A stretch of DNA of 64,000 bases from Lentisphaerota bacterium (GCA_021413965.1 JAIOPI010000006.1:1-64000), one strand, 5' to 3'; positions 47,438 through 58,816 are shown, counted from the stretch's first letter. Notes: generated from the sequence alone by a model not told the origin. A program made the numbers and translations.

Positions 47438-48275
47438 GCCAGTACAACATCATGTTGGTCGAGGTTTGCGTCACGCTGTTGCTGCAAAAGCCGAACACAA
47501 AGGAGATTCGCCGCGTCGCCACCGTCGTGGGGAGCCCCTCGGGCCCGGTAACCCATGCGCGCCCTTCGGCTATGCCGCCAAAGCTCTCCCACGTGATTCT
47601 CTGATCGTCGAGCCACCACCGCTGCAGCTCCCAAATGGACACAAGCGGCTCCAAGGTGTCAAACTGCTCGCCGGTAACGCCCTTCACCGCCAGCAGTTCC
47701 GGCACCGCCTCGTAGGGACCATACCGACTCCACCATTTCTGCGCAACGGCAAACTCAGACTCCGGGGCTCCGCCCACAACGTCGTCGTACTTGTTGGAGG
47801 GATAATCCGTCAGGATGGCCGTCGCGAGTTGGACATCCCCGAGTACCATCGCCAGGCGCTGCGAACTGCCAGCCATTCCCTGGTCATCGAGATTGATCTT
47901 CACACGCTCCGGAACCAGTCCGAAGTTGGTCACGATGACGAGCATGTCCTCTTCATTGGTGTTCAGGTACGCATAGGTGCTGGAGACCGAGAAGGAGCCG
48001 CCGGGAAGACTGGCGTTATCTTTGAACAAATCCGGCCAATCCTGTGGAATTCCGCTTTCGCTCAAAACGAACTTTTCGGGGTGGTGCAAGACCTCGGACA
48101 CCGCCAAGGCCACCCCACTCCTGGCCTGGGAATAGGCCGTGGCATCGTCCTGCAGATAGCGCGCCATCCGGATGTTTGCCGAGACATGCCCCCCCACTGC
48201 CAGGGCCAGGAACCCCAGCACCATGAGCGTCCATAGGGCTAAAATGAGAATGCTGCCTCGCGAAACCGGCCTCAT
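47427..48275 (-). CDS. gspK: Type II secretion minor pseudopilin GspK
   Basis: A 282-residue protein with a short leader (MRPVSRG) before a hydrophobic helix (SILILALWTLMVLGFLALAV) that lacks the Glu at position +5, as is characteristic of GspK, and a large globular domain with helical ARSGVALAVSEVL near its start and YGPYEAVPELLAVKGVTGEQFDTLEPLVSI, the K-family helix-hairpin-like segment. It caps the pseudopilus in the family. Its start overlaps gspJ by four bases. Confidence 0.82.
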   Translation of the reverse strand: MRPVSRGSILILALWTLMVLGFLALAVGGHVSANIRMARYLQDDATAYSQARSGVALAVSEVLHHPEKFVLSESGIPQDWPDLFKDNASLPGGSFSVSSTYAYLNTNEEDMLVIVTNFGLVPERVKINLDDQGMAGSSQRLAMVLGDVQLATAILTDYPSNKYDDVVGGAPESEFAVAQKWWSRYGPYEAVPELLAVKGVTGEQFDTLEPLVSIWELQRWWLDDQRITWESFGGIAEGRAWVTGPEGLPTTVATRRISFVFGFCSNSVTQTSTNMMLYWREH

Positions 48276-48892
48276 GGCTGGACTCCCGCGGCGATTTCCA
48301 CGGAGCGCGTGAGTTCCACGACCGGGGCATCCCCGCTCTCCTGCATCGCCAGGGTGATGTCGACCCGCGTCGGAATTCCATTCGTAACACCGCCGTGACC
48401 CGGTTCCACGGGCATGTGATACAGGAACCGCAGATCAACCACGTTTGCCGCCAGGCTTTCCCGGCGAACTCGCTCGTCCTCATCCTGGTAGAACCAACTC
48501 TCGCGCACCAGAACCCGGCGCGAACTGTCGAGACTGTAGCGGATCGTCCCCAGCCCGGAGCGCCCCGTTTCCTGCTCCTTAACCAGCCCGGCCATCGTAA
48601 CTTGGGCCTCTTCCCCCAGAAACGGATTCTTCTGCATGGCCACGGTATTTCGCAGTTCGCGACACACCACGTCCATCGCCACCAGTCCGTCTGACTCCGC
48701 GGTGCCGAAATGCTGTGCCGCGTCCCAGACTCGCAGCCCCGCCCCGAGGCAGGCGCCAATGGCCGTGATGACGATTCCCATGAGCAGCGTGACCACCAGC
48801 AGTTCAATCAAGGTGAAGGCATGGGGCCCCGCCGGGAGGCGACGCCCCCCTGTGGTCTCCAAACGGAATGTGTCAACCTCCAGCACCTTCAT
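48272..48892 (-). CDS. gspJ: Type II secretion minor pseudopilin GspJ
   Basis: A 206-residue prepilin: leader ending ...GPHA followed by FTLIELLVVTLLMGIVITAI with Glu at +5. The residue before the cleavage site is Ala rather than the usual Gly. The globular part (DGLVAMDVVCRELRNTV ... VDLRFLYHMP) fits GspJ. It overlaps gspI and gspK each by four bases (ATGA), a chain typical of this operon. Confidence 0.78.
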   Translation of the reverse strand: MKVLEVDTFRLETTGGRRLPAGPHAFTLIELLVVTLLMGIVITAIGACLGAGLRVWDAAQHFGTAESDGLVAMDVVCRELRNTVAMQKNPFLGEEAQVTMAGLVKEQETGRSGLGTIRYSLDSSRRVLVRESWFYQDEDERVRRESLAANVVDLRFLYHMPVEPGHGGVTNGIPTRVDITLAMQESGDAPVVELTRSVEIAAGVQP

Positions 48893-49311
48893 CGCTCCGC
48901 CCTGTATAGATCGCGCTTGAAGACCGCCGATGAACCGTCACGCCAGACTTCCACGGTCAAGTGCATCAGTCCGGGGGACACCTCTTCGGCGCGCTGCTCT
49001 GTCACAAGTCGGCGAAAATGGTCAAATGGCGGTGAAAATACTTGGTTTCCCGTCACCCCGCCCCCCCCCACCTGCTCCAGTTCGTCCATGGTCACGTTTA
49101 GCAGGTGGTTGGCGTACAGGGCGTCACGCGAGGCACCCAGCGCCGTGGCGGACGTCTGAAAAGCCTGCAGAACCACCACGATCCCGGTGGAGAGGATGAC
49201 GAGCGTGATCAAGACCTCGATCAGGGTGAATCCGCCGCGCCCGCGGGATGGGCACGCCCGATCAGGAGAGCAAGTCGCTGGCGGAATCGCCATGGACAGA
49301 GAGCCCGTCAT
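48889..49311 (-). CDS. gspI: Type II secretion minor pseudopilin GspI-like
   Basis: A 140-residue prepilin with cleavage site GRGG/FTLIEVLITLVILSTGIVVVLQAF. ALYANHLLNVTMDELE matches the GspI/GspV helix. Position between G and J supports GspI. The start is uncertain: ATG codons at 49311 and 49293 both give a long leader and neither has a strong ribosome binding site. Confidence 0.72.
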   Translation of the reverse strand: MTGSLSMAIPPATCSPDRACPSRGRGGFTLIEVLITLVILSTGIVVVLQAFQTSATALGASRDALYANHLLNVTMDELEQVGGGGVTGNQVFSPPFDHFRRLVTEQRAEEVSPGLMHLTVEVWRDGSSAVFKRDLYRAER

Positions 49312-49343
49312 GACGGCAAGAGTCGACCATTCTCGCCGGGAGT

Positions 49344-49727
49344 TTACTGACCGTACTTCACGTCGTCGCCGGTCCCCTCGCGCCCGTCGGGGCCCGCGGA
49401 CCAGAGGTCGAAGGGAGGCACGGCGTCTTCGCTGAGAAACTTGTACCGGTAACTGTGCTTCCAAGGGTCAAGCGGCTGCTTCTCAAGGTAAGGCCCCTGC
49501 CCCTCCGCATCCATGAGCGTCTCCAGCGTGGCGGGGTACGCGCCATTGTAGAGGCGATAGAGCTTGAGCCCCACGGAAATATTGGCCATGTCGCCCTTGG
49601 CGATGTTCTTCTTGGCTTCATCCGACGCTGGAATGACGCGCGGCAATACCATGCCGGCGAGCGCCGCAATGATGATCACCACGACCATCAGCTCAATGAG
49701 TGTAAATCCGCCCTGCTGCTTGTTCAT
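49344..49727 (-). CDS. gspG: Type II secretion major pseudopilin GspG
   Basis: A 127-residue pseudopilin. The leader MNKQQGG is cleaved before FTLIELMVVVIIIAALAGMVLPRV with Glu at +5. The C terminus PFDLWSAGPDGREGTGDDVKYG is the calcium-binding end conserved in GspG. GGAGG lies 8 nt before the ATG. It overlaps the 3' end of the metallopeptidase gene by 35 bp. Confidence 0.92.
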   Translation of the reverse strand: MNKQQGGFTLIELMVVVIIIAALAGMVLPRVIPASDEAKKNIAKGDMANISVGLKLYRLYNGAYPATLETLMDAEGQGPYLEKQPLDPWKHSYRYKFLSEDAVPPFDLWSAGPDGREGTGDDVKYGQ

Positions 49728-50511
49728 CGCGGGCTTCCTCCAGGTGCGCTTTCCACGCGCTATCCAGCGCTTCCAGACTAGGGATTGTGCCGGGATAAGT
49801 AAATCGCAAAGCATCGTCAACCGTATGCCCATCGCGCAGATGGCCGCAAAATTCCCGAAAGCGCACGCTCCCCTGGCTTTCCATGATGAAGCCCACCAAG
49901 CTGGAAGCCTGCGCGTAGAACTCGATCGCCTCGCCTCCGCTGGCACCCCGGCGCGGATCCAACTGCGTCAGCGCCGGAACAGAAAGCAACCGGCCGCTCG
50001 CCAACATGTTCCCCGCGATGGCATTGACCTTGGAGCGGTTGGCGACATCTGCCCACTGCGCCACGCCTTCGTCCAGCCACAGCGGCACGTCCGTCGTAAA
50101 CCCAATGAACTCCCGAAAGATCAGGTGTGTCATTTCGTGGGGCAGAATCGAGTCCAGGAAACTCTGGCTGCCTTCAAACGTCAGGATGGCGCGGTGATCG
50201 TAATCCGCCTTGCCGGCGGACCACTCAGGCGCCTGGCTGGCCGCCACATACGCGTCCCGCGTGGCGTAAACGTCGATGCGCGCGCGGTTGTCCCACAGCC
50301 AGAAGTTGCCGTGGCGAGTGAACCCCAAATCCCGACCGATTCGATCATAATCGAGCTCGGCCCGGCGCCGGACGTCGTCCGCGAACGACCTGCTGCCCTG
50401 ATATCGAACGATGACGTGCTGCCCTTTCAACTCCAGCCAGGGCGAATCCTCGGCGGCCGCGGCGCCCGCGGCGGCGAGCAGCGCCAGGCCCAGGAAGCAG
50501 AGACCCTTCAT
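49693..50511 (-). CDS. Exported peptidase-MA-like metallopeptidase in the T2SS operon
   Basis: A 272-residue protein with a signal peptide (GLCFLGLALLAAAGAAAA) and a gluzincin zinc site: H125-E126-x-x-H129 in LPHEMTHLIF and E148 in LWLDEGVAQW. The layout fits the peptidase MA family. ATG at 50511 gives a clean signal peptide; an ATG at 50601 that overlaps the gspF stop (ATGA) would add 30 residues. Its place inside the secretion operon suggests a role in processing secreted or pseudopilus proteins, which is inference. Confidence 0.8.
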   Translation of the reverse strand: MKGLCFLGLALLAAAGAAAAEDSPWLELKGQHVIVRYQGSRSFADDVRRRAELDYDRIGRDLGFTRHGNFWLWDNRARIDVYATRDAYVAASQAPEWSAGKADYDHRAILTFEGSQSFLDSILPHEMTHLIFREFIGFTTDVPLWLDEGVAQWADVANRSKVNAIAGNMLASGRLLSVPALTQLDPRRGASGGEAIEFYAQASSLVGFIMESQGSVRFREFCGHLRDGHTVDDALRFTYPGTIPSLEALDSAWKAHLEEARDEQAAGRIYTH

Positions 50512-50597
50512 GCACAGTTCCGGCCCGGACAGCCACGCCAGCCCGCATCGAGCATGGCGCGGCGGGTGGAGCGCGTTGAACGTCTCCGCGCGCCTCC

Positions 50598-51812
50598 TCA
50601 TCTCAGTCCCGTTCCCAGCTCGAAGATGGGAAGCAGCATGGCCGCCACGATGAAGCCGACGATCGCGCCCACGCCCAGGATGAGGAGGGGCTCGATCAGG
50701 CTGGTCGCCACTCGGGCCTGCTGGTCGACTTCCTTCTCGTAAAAGACGGCCACCTCGAGGAGAGACTCATCAAGCCGGCCCGCCTCCTCGCCCACGGCCG
50801 TCATGTTCGCCACAAACGATGGGAAGTGTGGCGCGCGCTTCAGCCCTTCCGACAGCGCCGCCCCCTTCTGCACCGTTCCAACCCTCACCGCCTCGACTTC
50901 GTCGCGCAGAAGGGTATTGCCCAACGTGTTGGCGCTCAACTCGAGAGCCTTGTCGATGGCCACGCCCGCGTCGATCAGCAGGGACAGCGTCCTGGCAAAG
51001 CGCGCGATTTCCACGTGCACCACAAACCGGCGCACCAGCGGCAGCCTCAGCACCACGGCATCCAGCAGGGCACGCCCCCGCTCGCCCGTTGTCAGCCTCC
51101 GCCCCACAACCATGGACAGTGCCAGCAACAGCAGGATCCAGTACCAGTACGACGAGAAGAAATTGCTGGTCCCAATCAGGATCCGGGTCGGCAGCGGCAG
51201 GTGCTGGAAGTCCTTGAACAGCACGACGATCTTGGGCAGGAAGAAGGATAGCAGCACGAACACCGTCAGGGCACCGACCACCAGGACCAGCAGCGGGTAG
51301 GCCATGGCCGACTGCACCTTGCGGCGCAGATCTTCTTCCTTCTCGCGGGCATCCGACAGCCGCGTGAGGGTGACGTCGAGCACGCCCGCCGATTCGCCGG
51401 CGCGCACCATGTCCAGATACAACGGCGGAAACAGCGCCGGGAAGCGGGACATGGCGCCCGACAGCATGCTGCCGTCGCGTATCGTCTGCTCCAGCCGATC
51501 CACCACTTTCTGCATGCGCCGGTTCTCGGTCTGGTCCAGAATCGTATGCAGGGCGCGCAGGATCGGCACGCCCGAACGCGTCAAGCTCGCCAGTTGGCGG
51601 GTGAACACCGTGATGTCGCGGGCGCGCAGCGGACGGCCTTCCCAGCCCAGCCGTCGCCGGCGCTTGCCACTCACGACCTTCTCCCGGACCCAAATGGGGC
51701 TGTAACCCATACGGTCCAGCGCCTGCAGGGCCGCCGCCGAGGAGTCCGCCTCCAGGTCCCCCTCGACCGTCGTCTCGGGACCATGCTTGGCTTTGTAGGC
51801 GTACGTCGTCAT
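50598..51812 (-). CDS. gspF: Type II secretion inner-membrane platform protein GspF
   Basis: A 404-residue protein with two repeated T2SSF domains and three membrane helices: TVFTRQLASLTRSGVPILRALHTI and ARFARTLSLLIDAGVAIDKALELSA are the matching repeats, with hydrophobic stretches around 170-190, 215-235 and 370-395. N-terminal TYAYKAKHGPETTVEGDLEADSSAAALQALDRMGY is typical. It follows gspE by 52 bp. Confidence 0.93.
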   Translation of the reverse strand: MTTYAYKAKHGPETTVEGDLEADSSAAALQALDRMGYSPIWVREKVVSGKRRRRLGWEGRPLRARDITVFTRQLASLTRSGVPILRALHTILDQTENRRMQKVVDRLEQTIRDGSMLSGAMSRFPALFPPLYLDMVRAGESAGVLDVTLTRLSDAREKEEDLRRKVQSAMAYPLLVLVVGALTVFVLLSFFLPKIVVLFKDFQHLPLPTRILIGTSNFFSSYWYWILLLLALSMVVGRRLTTGERGRALLDAVVLRLPLVRRFVVHVEIARFARTLSLLIDAGVAIDKALELSANTLGNTLLRDEVEAVRVGTVQKGAALSEGLKRAPHFPSFVANMTAVGEEAGRLDESLLEVAVFYEKEVDQQARVATSLIEPLLILGVGAIVGFIVAAMLLPIFELGTGLR

Positions 51813-51864
51813 GCGCGTCGGAAGTCCTTGAATCCCTGAGCCGCCCTCATCACCGCCGTGCCGA

Positions 51865-53505
51865 TCAGATCGTGGTGACGCGCAGCACTTCTTCGGCGGT
51901 GGTCAGCCCGCGTTCCACTTTTTCCCATCCATCGGCGGCCATGGTGGCCATGCCAAGCTCGTTTGCCTTGGCCCGAATGGCGCTGGCCGAGGCCCGGGCC
52001 AAAATCAGGGCGGCAATCTCAGGCACCAGGGGAAGAAGTTCGGAAATGGCCATGCGCCCGCGATAGCCACTTTGATTGCACGTGCGGCACCCGCGCCCGC
52101 GATACAACCGTTTCCCGTCGGACATGTAACTCTCGCGGCAATCCGGGCACAAGACGCGCACCAGCCGCTGGGCCGTGAAAACCAGCACGGTCGAGGTAAT
52201 CAAATAGGGATCGATGCCCATGTCCATCAGGCGCACGGCGGCCCCGGCTGCGTCGTTGGTGTGCAGCGAACTCAACACCAGATGGCCCGTCATGGCGGTC
52301 TGAATGGCAATTTCCGCGGTCTCACGGTCGCGCACTTCGCCCACCAGCATGACATCCGGGTCGTGCCGCAACATGCTGCGCAGCGCGTGCGCAAACGTGA
52401 GCCCGATTTTCGGATTCACCTGGGTCTGCGTGATCCCGCGCATCTCATACTCCACCGGATCCTCGATGGTGATGATCTTGCGCACGCGTGAGTTGAGCTG
52501 CGACAGGCATGCGTACAGCGTCGTGCTCTTGCCGCTGCCCGTGGGCCCCGTCACGAAAATGATACCGTGCGGGGTTTCCGCGTATTTCTGCAGGCCGCGC
52601 AGCTGCGTGTCGGAAAACCCCAACTGCCCCAGGTCGAACACCATGGCCGCGGGCAGGATGCGCACAACCACATCCTCGCCATGGATCGCCGGCACAATCG
52701 AGATGCGCAGGTCGTACGACTCGACCCCCACGCTCACGCGCGCCCGGCCATCCTGCGGCATGCGCCGCTCCACAATGTTCAGTCCCGACATCAGCTTGAT
52801 CCGCGAGATGATCGCCGGGTACAGCAGCCGGATGTTCTCGTGCAAGCTCGCGTCGTACAGGATGCCGTCGATGCGCCGCCGCAGGATCACGCCATCGCGA
52901 TACACTTCAAAATGGATGTCCGTCGCACGGTTCTGGATCGCCTCCTGCAGCAACTGGTTGACCAGTTTGACGACGGAAGTGTCCTCGGCCATCTTCTCCA
53001 AATCGTGGGACGTCTCCGCCGTCGACGGCTCTTCCGGCATGTTCCCGGCCGCGGCAAGAATGCGCTCCACGGTTTCTGCTCCCACCCCGTAGTGGCGCCG
53101 CAGTGCCTCGATGATCTCCGGCCGGCACGCCAGCACGCGTTCCACCTGCAGTCCGAGATTGGTTTCGATGTCCTCGGAGGCCGCCACGTCCAGCGGATCG
53201 GCCACGGCCAGGGTGAGCAGGTTCCCCCGCAGGCGGATCGGCATGACGGCATAGTGCGCCGCCAGTTTGGCGGACACCGTCTTCACCGCCAGTGGCTCAA
53301 TCGCCGCATCACGCAACCGAATGAACTCCAGCCCGTAGATGTCGCCAAGCACGGGCAGCAGATCGACCTCGCGCACCATGTGGCGCTCAAGCAGGACACT
53401 GGGCAGCGACGCGTGGGTGCGCCGCGTGATCTCGACGGCCTCCGCCAGGCGATCGTTCGTGATCAGCCCGCGCTCGAGAAGCCGGTCTTTGAGCATCGCC
53501 ATCAT
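51865..53505 (-). CDS. gspE: Type II secretion ATPase GspE
   Basis: Cytosolic hexameric ATPase powering pseudopilus growth. The 546-residue protein has the N-terminal MshEN-like domain (LLERGLITNDRLAEAVEI), the Asp-box RATDIHFEVYRDG, Walker A GPTGSGKSTTLY, the Asp/His-box region with DPDVMLVGEVRD, TAMTGHLVLSSLHTND, and a zinc site CPDC...CRTC. The start is chosen among clustered ATG codons at 53505-53496; none has a good ribosome binding site, and a frame to 53595 is open. It is 96 bp downstream of the ATPase beta gene on the same strand. Confidence 0.93.
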   Translation of the reverse strand: MMAMLKDRLLERGLITNDRLAEAVEITRRTHASLPSVLLERHMVREVDLLPVLGDIYGLEFIRLRDAAIEPLAVKTVSAKLAAHYAVMPIRLRGNLLTLAVADPLDVAASEDIETNLGLQVERVLACRPEIIEALRRHYGVGAETVERILAAAGNMPEEPSTAETSHDLEKMAEDTSVVKLVNQLLQEAIQNRATDIHFEVYRDGVILRRRIDGILYDASLHENIRLLYPAIISRIKLMSGLNIVERRMPQDGRARVSVGVESYDLRISIVPAIHGEDVVVRILPAAMVFDLGQLGFSDTQLRGLQKYAETPHGIIFVTGPTGSGKSTTLYACLSQLNSRVRKIITIEDPVEYEMRGITQTQVNPKIGLTFAHALRSMLRHDPDVMLVGEVRDRETAEIAIQTAMTGHLVLSSLHTNDAAGAAVRLMDMGIDPYLITSTVLVFTAQRLVRVLCPDCRESYMSDGKRLYRGRGCRTCNQSGYRGRMAISELLPLVPEIAALILARASASAIRAKANELGMATMAADGWEKVERGLTTAEEVLRVTTI

Positions 53506-53601
53506 AGACGTTGTGATCAGGCTTGCGGCCGACGGGCGGGACTCCGGGCCGCGGGCTCTCACGGTCAGCCGTCCGCCAGCCGCCCTTTGCCACACGGACT
53601 C

Positions 53602-55960
<2,359 letters not shown>

Positions 55961-56023
55961 GCAGGCACCTGCGTTTGCGGGGGCATGAGCCGGGGTGACG
56001 GACTGTGGACAGGCGCGCCGACG

Positions 56024-56767
56024 CTAGACCGCTTCTTTCTTCAACTCGGTCACCGCTTCCTGGTACCGGCTGAGCAGGCTGCCGTCGATCTCGAGGCTGC
56101 CCAGTTTCATCACCAGGCCGGCCAGCAGATCCTCACGCACGGTCTCCCGGATTTCAATGCGCACGCCGAACTTGCTGGCCAGCAGGTTCTGAAGGCGCTC
56201 CTTCTGCTCCGGGATCAGCGGATGACTGGAAATGAACTCCGCGCTCGCCGCATCGACGGTGATGCCCGTGGCATCGGTCTCCTGCAACGCCTCAATCAAC
56301 TCATTGATGAAATGCTTGTTCAACTCCGCCGAAATGCGCTCGCTGAAAACCAGCTTGAAGACCCGGCCGCCAAAATCCACGGCCTTTTCCTGCATTTCGA
56401 GCTGCAGCTGCTCCCGGAGCTTGCGATCATTCTTGCGCGCCTTGTCCAGGATGTCGGCCGACTCCCGGCGGGCTTCCTCAAGCGTCCGCTCCTTGAGCTG
56501 CGCGATCTGGCGCTCCCCTTCCTCGCGGCGGACGTCCTGGTCACGCTCGACTTCCTTGCGGCGTGCCCCGAGCTCCTGCTCGTGACGCTCCAACTCCTGC
56601 CGCATGGCCTCTTCCTTCTTGCGGATCTCGGCTTCCGCCTGCCCGACCCGCTCCACGGCGCGAATGGTATCGCCCAGCAGCAGCTTCTTGATCACCGACA
56701 ACACCACGATGAGCACGACCACGTGTGCCCCGACGATCATCAACAATATCCGGAATGTATCCTGCAT
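56024..56767 (-). CDS. atpF: F-type ATPase b subunit with delta-like C-terminal domain
   Basis: Peripheral stalk, 247 residues. One membrane helix at about 6-27 (ILLMIVGAHVVVLIVVLSVI) leads into a long charged helix to about 150. The C-terminal 90 residues (HPLIPEQKERLQNLL, KFGVRIEIRETVREDLLAGLVMKLGSLEIDGSL) match the C-terminal domain of subunit delta, with the IDGSL signature. No separate atpH is present nearby. Fused b/delta-like subunits occur in N-ATPases (the 'alternate' F0 B family), but the gene order here is different. Confidence 0.88.
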   Translation of the reverse strand: MQDTFRILLMIVGAHVVVLIVVLSVIKKLLLGDTIRAVERVGQAEAEIRKKEEAMRQELERHEQELGARRKEVERDQDVRREEGERQIAQLKERTLEEARRESADILDKARKNDRKLREQLQLEMQEKAVDFGGRVFKLVFSERISAELNKHFINELIEALQETDATGITVDAASAEFISSHPLIPEQKERLQNLLASKFGVRIEIRETVREDLLAGLVMKLGSLEIDGSLLSRYQEAVTELKKEAV

Positions 56768-56865
56768 CGGCTAGCTCCCGTGCGCGAGCGGTTAGGCGGT
56801 GTCCCTATTGAAAGGCAAAGCCGCACCCATATCAACGACGTTTTTTGGCCTGCACCCCGTCCGCG

Positions 56866-57081
56866 CTACCCGCGGCCGAACAACTGGAACAGAATGAGCA
56901 GGGCGATCACCGCAATCCCCTCGGCAAATACGAGGGCGATAATCATGGCTTGCAGGATCTTGTTGGCCGCCGACGGATTCCGTCCCAAGGCCCGGATGCT
57001 CGCATACCCGATGGCGGCAATGACCCCGGACGGACCAATCACCGTGACGAACATCACCAGAAATATGACAAAGCTTTCCAC
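56866..57081 (-). CDS. atpE: F-type ATPase c subunit
   Basis: Membrane rotor proteolipid of 71 residues, two helices with the loop ALGRNPSAA (conserved R34-N35-P36) and the ion-binding carboxylate E54 in VFAEGIAVIA. The Na+ signature (Gln in helix 1 and Ser/Thr after the Glu) is not seen: Gly follows the Glu, so H+ is the more likely ion. Helix 1 carries GPSGVIAAIGYAS rather than the usual GxGxGxG repeat, so the helix packing motif is weakened. It is 16 bp after epsilon. Confidence 0.9.
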   Translation of the reverse strand: MESFVIFLVMFVTVIGPSGVIAAIGYASIRALGRNPSAANKILQAMIIALVFAEGIAVIALLILFQLFGRG

Positions 57082-57097
57082 GCCGGGTGCTCCCCTG

Positions 57098-57325
57098 TTA
57101 TTCGTCGACGAGGACCACGCACTCGTTCTGGTCGAACTTAACGATTCCCTTCTTTATGGGAATCCGGGTCTGCCAGTCAATCGTTACCTCGCCGGCACGC
57201 AACAGGCTCAGAATGGGCGCGTGATAATCCAGTATCTCGAATTCCCCCCGATCGCCGGGGAGGAAAACGCTCTTTGCATCCCCATCGTACAGGGTGTGCG
57301 CCGGATTGAAAACCTTTACATGCAT
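57098..57325 (-). CDS. atpC: F-type ATPase epsilon subunit, beta-sandwich domain only
   Basis: A 75-residue protein with VKVFNPAHTLYDGDAKSVFLPGDRGEFEILDYHAPILSLLRAGEV, the N-terminal beta-sandwich of epsilon that binds gamma and the c ring. The C-terminal helical hairpin that inhibits ATP hydrolysis in many bacteria is absent (typical length 130-140). Located between alpha2 and c with gaps of 12 and 16 bp. Confidence 0.85.
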   Translation of the reverse strand: MHVKVFNPAHTLYDGDAKSVFLPGDRGEFEILDYHAPILSLLRAGEVTIDWQTRIPIKKGIVKFDQNECVVLVDE

Positions 57326-57337
57326 CGCGTGTCGTCC

Positions 57338-58816
57338 TCAGGCCGCCCGACTGAAATACGCCCCCACCGCCCGTTCCAGGCGCGACTCCAAGTCTGCATT
57401 GAGGTCACGAGCCGCCTCAAGCTCCCGAATGAGGTCGGCATCCAGCCGTCGCACAAACGGGTAAATCTCATCACGGAACGCCGCGATACGCTCGGGGGCG
57501 CGCTCCGCAAATGCGGCCGATGCAAGACCATACAACAGAAGTACTTCCTCCGCCAGCGATACCGGATGTCCTTCGCGCTGCTGCAGAATCGCCTGAATCG
57601 CCGCCCCGCCTCGCATGGCTCGCGTCGAGGCACTCGCCAGGCCCGCCTGCAGGGCTCCCAGGCGCACCAGCTCGTAATACTGGGCCAGCCTGGCCCGCAG
57701 GGGCTCACTGAATCGGCGCAGGATCGGCGGCTGGGCGCGCCGGCCGACGATGGAAAGTGACAGCATGACGTCCACGGCCGGACGCTGACCCTCCGCAAAG
57801 CCCCCGCTGCTGAGGCAAATCTGTCCGTCACTCATGGCCGCCAGATTGGATGGGATGTAGCCGGTAAGATCTCCCTGTAGCGTTTCCGCAATCCCCAGGA
57901 ACGTCATCGATCCCCCACCGTGGGCGGCATTGAATCGCCCGGCGCGCTCCATGAGTTGCGCCTGCACGTAAAAAATGTCTCCGGGATACGCCTCACGTCC
58001 CGGCGAGCGGTCCAAGAGCAGGGATAACTGGCGATAGGCCCAGGCGTGTTTTGTCAGATCGTCAAACACCACAAGTACGTCCCGTCCCTGGCTCACGAAA
58101 TACTCACCCATGGCCGCCGCCGAAAAAGGGGCCAGGTATTGCTCGCCAGGTGGTGCGCTGTCCGCCGCCACCATGATAATCGTGTACTCCAGCGCCCCGG
58201 CATCGCGCAACATCGTCACGGTCTTCTGAATGGCGGTGCGCGATTTGCCGATCGCGCAAAAGATGCAGATGCAGCCGGACCCCTTCTGGCGCATGATGGC
58301 GTCCAGCGTCAGGACCGTCTTGCCCGTGACGCGATCGCCCAGAATCAACTGGCGCTGCCCCTTGGCCAGCGGCAGAATGAAATCGACCACCTTGCTGCCT
58401 GTGGGCAGAAACTCCGACACCGTGGCCCGCGCCGTAATCGGCGGGGAATCCCGCAGCACCTGGGCCAGTCCGGCGGCAGGAATAGGGTCGAGATTGTCGC
58501 ACGGATCGCCGAGCGCCGTGACCATGCGTCCGATGAATCCGGGACCGACGGGAATTTGAAGGGGTTCGTTGATGCCCGTGACGGATTTCCCCAGCCGCAG
58601 GTGCGATTCGTCGCCCATGACCAGCACGAGCACGTCCTGCTCGTTAAAGCCCATGACCATGCCGCGCACTCCGTCGCCCATGTCAACCAGCTGGCCATTG
58701 AGACAATCGGGCAGGCCTTCAATCCGGGCTACCAGCTGCTTGATATCCTTGATCCGCCCGTGATTCGCGACCTTGAGCTTAAACAGAGGAATCGGCGAAC
58801 CGCTTGAGGTGCCCAT
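57338..58816 (-). CDS. F-type ATPase second alpha subunit (alpha2) without arginine finger
   Basis: A 492-residue alpha paralogue. It has the alpha-type Walker A GDRVTGKT (160-167), VVFDDLTKHAWAYRQLSLLLDR, PGREAYPGDIFYVQAQLMERAGR and ETLQGDLTGYIPSNL, so it belongs to the alpha family, not beta. At the position of the conserved VSRVGxxAQ the sequence is LSLSIVGRRAQ: I356 replaces the arginine that reaches the catalytic site of the neighbouring beta in E. coli (alphaR376). Like alpha1 it lacks the N-terminal extension that binds delta. It overlaps alpha1 by 38 bp. It may form a mixed alpha1/alpha2 ring or act in another complex. Confidence 0.9.
   Translation of the reverse strand: MGTSSGSPIPLFKLKVANHGRIKDIKQLVARIEGLPDCLNGQLVDMGDGVRGMVMGFNEQDVLVLVMGDESHLRLGKSVTGINEPLQIPVGPGFIGRMVTALGDPCDNLDPIPAAGLAQVLRDSPPITARATVSEFLPTGSKVVDFILPLAKGQRQLILGDRVTGKTVLTLDAIMRQKGSGCICIFCAIGKSRTAIQKTVTMLRDAGALEYTIIMVAADSAPPGEQYLAPFSAAAMGEYFVSQGRDVLVVFDDLTKHAWAYRQLSLLLDRSPGREAYPGDIFYVQAQLMERAGRFNAAHGGGSMTFLGIAETLQGDLTGYIPSNLAAMSDGQICLSSGGFAEGQRPAVDVMLSLSIVGRRAQPPILRRFSEPLRARLAQYYELVRLGALQAGLASASTRAMRGGAAIQAILQQREGHPVSLAEEVLLLYGLASAAFAERAPERIAAFRDEIYPFVRRLDADLIRELEAARDLNADLESRLERAVGAYFSRAA

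Noticed and set aside
57338..58816. Alpha2 as a second beta subunit or a flagellar FliI/T3SS ATPase
   Set aside because: The Walker A context GDRVTGKT, the KHAWAYRQLSLLL segment and the overall alignment to alpha1 are of F-type alpha; the catalytic Glu motif GIGERxREG of beta is absent.
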